Below, piece by piece: positions 45,001-47,203 of a stretch of DNA of 47,203 nucleotides. The position numbers and the translations under genes are program-made. Numbering within the stretch: position 1 is the stretch's first letter; each line of letters starts with the position of its first letter. The DNA is from Verrucomicrobiales bacterium (lineage in GTDB: Bacteria > Verrucomicrobiota > Verrucomicrobiia > Limisphaerales > UBA11320), in the NCBI GenBank assembly GCA_016793885.1, contig JAEUHE010000138.1, positions 1 to 47,203 on the forward strand. The letters are read 5' to 3'. A model generated the notes under the pieces. It had not been told where the DNA came from and did not search any database. It was given only the letters and a program-made list of their open reading frames with translations.

Positions 45001-46421
45001 CCGGCGCCGCGCACCCGAACCCCACACAGGTAACGAACTTCGGTCTCATTGCCAAAGGAACTGATGAAGGTCGCGTTCATCTGAGCATCGCCATTGCGGT
45101 TGACCGGCGGAAACCCGGCACGTTCTGTGCCGGTCATGATCGCTCGAATCGTGGGCATGGAGGGGGTATCGGTCTCGTCCGACACCTGAAACAACGCGTT
45201 GGCCAAAGGTGCGCTCAGCCCATTGGTATCCCAGGCGGGTGCCGGCCAAATGCGAGTCAGACCGGCCAGGTCACTCGCCTCGATAAAGAACTCGATGATC
45301 GTGCCGTTGGTCATTGGCGGCAGAATCGCGCCATAACGCCCATCCAACGCTTGGCCGTCGCCGTGCTTACCATCGTCGGCCATCGGCAGACTCAGGAAGT
45401 CGCCCGGACTTCGCCCGGTGTGGTCCCGATAATGCACCGTCACGGCCGATTCCGCGTCGCCTTCCTCCCCCAACACCCGAGCCGAGATGGTCACCGGTTG
45501 ATCAGGAAGCGGCAGGGCAGGAGCATGGGTGGCATCCAAGATCAGCGGAGCGACGTCCGACGTCAGAACGGAATTCGGCCGTCCAGGGGTGCCGCCGAGA
45601 TCTCGGCTGGCTGCCCAGTTCTGACCGAATCCATTGCCCAGCCCTGGCTGGATCAGCTCCAACGAGGCCCCCAAGCCATCCGCCGCGCTGGCCCAGGACC
45701 AACCCGTTGCTCCGTTGTCCACCACCTGACGGCACCAGACCTGCCCCGTAACGGGGCTCGTCGGATTCCCGGGCACACTGATGCGGAAGGAGCTGGGTTG
45801 GATCCCGGTGGGGGTGAAGAATCCATTGTACTCCGGCTGATCTGCCCCCGTGATCAACAGTAGATCTCCCGTCGTATACCCATGTCCGAACAACTCCACG
45901 GTGGTCTGGTTACCAGAGCGGGTGATGTTCCCGACCCGCACGGGCCCGCCACCTCGCTCGCGTCGCGCCCAGTCTCCCTCGGTGGCATAATGCACCTGGT
46001 TTACAGTCGTTCCTCGTGCGTCCACCAATTCCAATGTTTCGTCCGTGTTCGCCAGGGTCCCCACCCATCCCCCCACCATATTGGTGACCCCAGGATGAAT
46101 TTCACGGAAGCGTTCCGGATCCGCAGCCACCACCAAATACCCGCCCGGCGGCACCGCTACCGAAGGGAACTGAAAGGATACGCCTTTCGAAAGTTGAAAC
46201 CCCGCCAATGATACGGCATTGGAGGAGACGTTGAGCAGTTCGATCCATTCCTCCAACCGATCCCCATTCAGCGGATTGAACTGAATCTCATTGATCAGAA
46301 GAGTCGACGCGATCGGGGCTCCGGCCGCCAAAACAGGCGGCGTCAACGAGGCCGACGGAAGGAATGAAAACGCGAGGATAAGCAAAGAAATCAATGCCGG
46401 CTGGAGGCTCATTTTCCGCAT
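39039..46421 (-). CDS. Giant secreted CotH / beta-helix / multi-lamin-tail protein, 2460 aa
   Basis: A signal peptide (LISLLILAFSFLPSASL) is followed by these parts. A first lamin tail domain begins near 41 (LLINEIQFNP), with an unusual ~80-residue insert. A linker near 290-400 (TVHYRDHTG) leads to a CotH-like domain at about 425-800 with RRFVLIGHDYDTVLGQGD. A parallel beta-helix follows at about 915-1265 (VEFINNVFTGSGDD, VQGNIFLHAH, IGNLIYDVDHAA). Six more lamin tail domains begin near 1414, 1560, 1706, 1852, 1995 and 2155. A calcium-type DTDSDGDGMPD module lies near 2335-2375, then the verrucomicrobial C-terminal module. It is presumably a cell-surface or matrix protein; kinase activity is unproven. 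An ATG at 46412 is an equally good start. A 540-codon frame on the plus strand inside it is a shadow. Confidence 0.9.
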   Translation of the reverse strand: MRKMSLQPALISLLILAFSFLPSASLTPPVLAAGAPIASTLLINEIQFNPLNGDRLEEWIELLNVSSNAVSLAGFQLSKGVSFQFPSVAVPPGGYLVVAADPERFREIHPGVTNMVGGWVGTLANTDETLELVDARGTTVNQVHYATEGDWARRERGGGPVRVGNITRSGNQTTVELFGHGYTTGDLLLITGADQPEYNGFFTPTGIQPSSFRISVPGNPTSPVTGQVWCRQVVDNGATGWSWASAADGLGASLELIQPGLGNGFGQNWAASRDLGGTPGRPNSVLTSDVAPLILDATHAPALPLPDQPVTISARVLGEEGDAESAVTVHYRDHTGRSPGDFLSLPMADDGKHGDGQALDGRYGAILPPMTNGTIIEFFIEASDLAGLTRIWPAPAWDTNGLSAPLANALFQVSDETDTPSMPTIRAIMTGTERAGFPPVNRNGDAQMNATFISSFGNETEVRYLCGVRVRGAGSRSQTPPNNRLNIPNDRRWKGVDAINLNSQYVHSQLIGGAIAREAGLPGSDAYLVQYRMNGVNPSPITAPGTGGSRGGAGYGAFILVEPVGGGMAENLFPNDGGGNVYRASTGQHNADLSYQGTNASSYLARGYFKASNGTENDWSDLMALTQTFSETATEAEFNAAIPTEIDVLMWMRYFAVGTLLNFGETSLFNGRGDDYALYRGEKDRRFVLIGHDYDTVLGQGDTTTSYPTQTNSSLFIMLNPPNSNGRNASNVPLLKRLLTNETFVPLFFSEVKRVADTVMHPSRLNSLVDQLTEEWPNGPSQTTLDRIKDHAARRRLAALAQIPLALSVTHSLRTLSNGVPYTTNSTLALSGLSHAIETRSVRVQGELARRSAWEARWFRTVTLQPGLNRIRIESLNSNQVAFASTDLEVWYDRLESSLVGGRLEASTVWSAAAGPYQVTNTVTVDAGAELRIEPGTTVYWEPGASLVVEPGGRLLAEGTPDSWIHLTRSPGHDKWGGVRILGASDSPQTRLAYLVLEGNSDIGVHSIDADLFMDHVEFRTTDRQYLSLDRSSFVVQDSVFPTATRPFEPVHGSGGIRAGGRGLFLRNFFGAANGYNDVVDFTGGSRPGPIVEFINNVFTGSGDDILDLDGTDAWVQGNIFLHAHRNGSPDSASAVSGGSGNGQTSEITVIGNLIYDVDHAALAKQGNFYTLLNNTIIQQTPAGGEDTDSGVIVLADPGTGLGAGIYLEGNILADITKLVRTQGIAQVTFTNNLMPLPWSGPGGANTSGDPQFRRSIVGLDTSFVTNWTAAQVLWDWVSLMPGSPARGTGPDGRDKGAVISPGVSISGEPWGRTPERRARLVFGPNRQGSGIPATGFPLGSGFTHYRWRLDGGSWSELIGIDQPLVLENLSEGNHQVEAIGRRDSGYDQNEALLGKDASVSISRSWVVDPKSSALQISEVLAANRGTLLPDGQTPDLVELRNGGTVRLNLGGMSMSDEVTSPSKFIFPDGVALDPGEFLVLSGGTGNSPDRLYLGFNLAQDGDALYLFDSLGKGRELLDSVQFGLQVEDLSLGRDGDGEWVLCQPTFGSVNRAATLGAVDSLRINEWLALGTAPFEGDFVELYNPEPFPVALGNLFLSDKIVGDVRRHLFPRLSFLAGGSHTRFLADGQTNSGGDHLSFSLSSEGGQIGLFHPNLVLIDLAYYQPQLPNVSQGRSPSGGSLIRRFSDPTPGGPNPAAPNPTSEGGALVINEVLASNAGLVENGKTPDWVELYNGTTNQIDLEGFSLSDDAREPLRFVFHPGTLISAGGYLRILCDSDLAASATVASFNLGASGGAIYLFDKPEQGGVLRDAVTYGLQAADFSIGRVPDGGTNWQLGTPTPLSPNTPLPALGDSMALRINEWLADPVPGEDDWLEVYNPGALPVSLSGLRLSDDLANLTKHTLPPLSFLGFGTNAWIKLVADGNVSAGANHLGFSLRGAGEAIGISTPAGALIDGITFAVQAQGISEGRFPDGAETRTRFAGTASPGESNWRESPLVAINEVLTHTALPFEDAVEVVNLTDDEIDIGGWWLSDDRSFLEKYRVPSPMKIRPRGFAVLYEDTFGNPELAAIAMGLSSGGDEVLLSASVDGKLTGYRAFAEFGAQRQNVSFGRYLARSGRVEFVAQAERTFGRDNPGTVEEFRAGTGATNGPPSLGPVMVSEILFHPAPPSGGSDLIGEFVELRNVSRSSVSLRDSLQVDDRWRVGGGIDFEFPLGSRLEVGESLIIVAFDPLQDPSLLAEFRQRYSVPSVVKVLGPFSGKLNNTGDTVTLWRPDRTSDGTWNDVLVERVEYLNGLPWPSGASGSGFSLQRGSPVAFANDPLSWFAAAPTPGDRFPGTDSDGDGMPDVWEVENQLDPNDALDALLDADNDGLTNREEYELGSLPRDPASGMRFEPVRLSADGASLTLRFLVASGRGYVIESTSDVASGVWRARIQLEPGTVARVVERTVPVSEPHEFFRVRAL

Positions 46422-46807
46422 AAACGCAATAGATCGATCTTAGGCTACCATCACCAAGGACTTCTCATCTGGCAAATCGAAAGCCATTCCCTGAGAGAAG
46501 GATAAGGAAGGCGCTCAGCACGACCTGCAGATTCCGTACCACACATCCGCCAGAACTCAAATGAGTTCTGTAAAACCCGATGCCGGCCTGAAACCATGAA
46601 GGACCATGGCGCCAGACTCCATCTGGGGTCCGACCAGAGCCGCATCACCTGCAAGGAGTGCGCGTTCAAGGACCGCCGGCGTGCAGCTTTTGCGCAAGCG
46701 ATCCACGCCGCCAAGGAGCGGCGAGACTGGGAAGCAGATCGTCGAGCCTCTCCCAACGGGATAGCGCCTACCTGGGTTGGTCCTTGGTTTCGGACCTCGT
46801 TCGGGCT
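46422..46807. other. Upstream region of the giant lamin-tail gene
   Basis: It should contain the promoter for the leftward gene. A minus-strand frame of 119 codons (46451-46810) lacks any known domain and overlaps repeat-like sequence (AACGGGATAGCGCC near 46754). I do not call it a gene. Confidence 0.35.
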
Positions 46808-46947
46808 CAAACCCGCAGGGTTCCTAGAGATGAGCCGGGGGTGCTGGAACCCCCGGAACTAATGAAATTACGGAGTATCGCGCAGCGATGCCTCGGGCGT
46901 CTGAAGCTTACGTCACCCTTACTCAAGAAACGAATCCGTTCGTGAGT
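46808..46947 (+). repeat. Second copy of the AACCCGCAGGGTTC...AGCCGGGGG repeat unit
   Basis: AAACCCGCAGGGTTC, GATGAGCCGGGGGTG, the ACCCCCGGAACT segment, ATTACGGAG and the palindrome ATCGCGCAGCGATGCC follow in the same order as in the inverted right half of 8762-9016. The match extends about 60 bases further, to TCACCC, ACTCAAG and CGTTCGTGAG. Confidence 0.75.
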
Positions 46948-46988
46948 CCAATCGTCTAGTCTGCATTTTTGGAGGTAAAGCTGACAGC

Positions 46989-47075
46989 CCTCTACCGCTA
47001 GGTCCCCACGCGTGTGATTAAAAGTGGGTGAGGTCAGGGGATCCCGGCTACGCCGGGGGACGAAAGCGGTAGAGG
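46989..47075. repeat. Inverted repeat around the MITE terminal word
   Basis: CCTCTACCGCT at 46989-46999 and AGCGGTAGAGG at 47065-47075 pair perfectly. Between them GTGTGATTAAAAGTGGGTGA at 47012-47031 matches the right end of the element at 15061-15439 (one mismatch). GGATCCCGGC/GCCGGGGGA forms an inner hairpin. It may be a degenerate relative of that element. Confidence 0.5.
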
Positions 47076-47118
47076 TCTCTGAGCATTACCCACAAGTTCG
47101 GAGGGCTTCCTCCCTATC

Positions 47119-47171
47119 CCAACGGGATTGCGCCTCAAAGCCCAGGGTTGGGAGGAACGAGCTACCCTGGG
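47119..47171. repeat. Palindromic intergenic repeat with CCCAGGGT/ACCCTGGG arms
   Basis: After CCAACGGGATTGCGCC, the words CCCAGGGT (47141-47148) and ACCCTGGG (47164-47171) form a perfect 8-bp inverted repeat around GGAGGAACGAGCT. It is typical in style of the repeats scattered in Verrucomicrobia and Planctomycetes. No gene is seen from 46948 to the right edge. Confidence 0.6.
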
Positions 47172-47203
47172 GAAAACGCCATAGAATCCACAACCCCATC
47201 GTG

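Noticed and set aside
46451-46810. 119-codon minus-strand hypothetical gene
   Set aside because: No domain, no SD, overlaps repeat-like sequence; insufficient support.

Overview
This 47.2 kb window looks like chromosomal DNA of a verrucomicrobial bacterium (Limisphaerales/Pedosphaera-like, or a close relative in the Planctomycetes-Verrucomicrobia-Chlamydiae group). This rests on protein style: very large secreted lamin-tail/CotH proteins, a 'planctomycete cytochrome c' domain fused to a formylglycine-enzyme-like domain, a GH78 rhamnosidase, a secreted dimethylformamidase-like protein and a B12-dependent ribonucleotide reductase. Intergenic regions are also packed with GC-rich palindromic repeats, and Shine-Dalgarno sequences are weak. 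The species cannot be named from the sequence alone.

Layout. 1-0.3 kb: the broken C-terminal end of an RHS-type protein runs off the left edge. 0.5-5.3 kb (minus): a secreted CotH/lamin-tail protein and a phosphodiester glycosidase. 5.7-8.6 kb: a TPR protein, a small membrane protein and a secreted dimethylformamidase-like protein. 8.6-9.2 kb: repeats. 9.2-15.0 kb (minus): a cytochrome c-FGE hybrid, then GH78 alpha-L-rhamnosidase with an orphan sugar-binding lipoprotein. 15.06-15.44 kb: a palindromic MITE-like element with a perfect 9-bp target duplication. 15.5-21.7 kb (plus): a 1631-aa secreted repeat protein, an alpha/beta hydrolase and a YhbY RNA-binding protein, followed by a run of hairpins ending in a strong terminator. 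22.0-26.2 kb (minus): a methyltransferase, then hemC, hemA and a CcsA/HemX-like gene as a tetrapyrrole operon. 26.4-28.7 kb (plus): an unusual ROK protein coupled to a PIG-L deacetylase. 29.3-32.4 kb: class II ribonucleotide reductase, with possible NrdR boxes upstream and a clear terminator downstream. 32.5-36.1 kb (plus): a secreted cysteine hydrolase, then a metallo-beta-lactamase exonuclease overlapping a ligase-like protein. 36.1-38.8 kb: LysR divergent from pirin, a small membrane protein and YceI. 39.0-46.4 kb (minus): a 2460-aa CotH/beta-helix/lamin-tail protein. 46.4-47.2 kb: repeats.

The most interesting item is the exonuclease/ligase pair at 33.4-36.1 kb. The exonuclease keeps every metal-binding motif. 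Its translationally coupled partner has the size and three-part layout of the cluster's ATP-dependent DNA ligase, but it has lost the AMP-accepting lysine and the other nucleotidyltransferase motifs. It therefore looks like a catalytically dead pseudo-ligase retained as a DNA-binding partner. The second clear item is the MITE-like element at 15.06-15.44 kb. No CRISPR array, tRNA, rRNA or phage module was seen.
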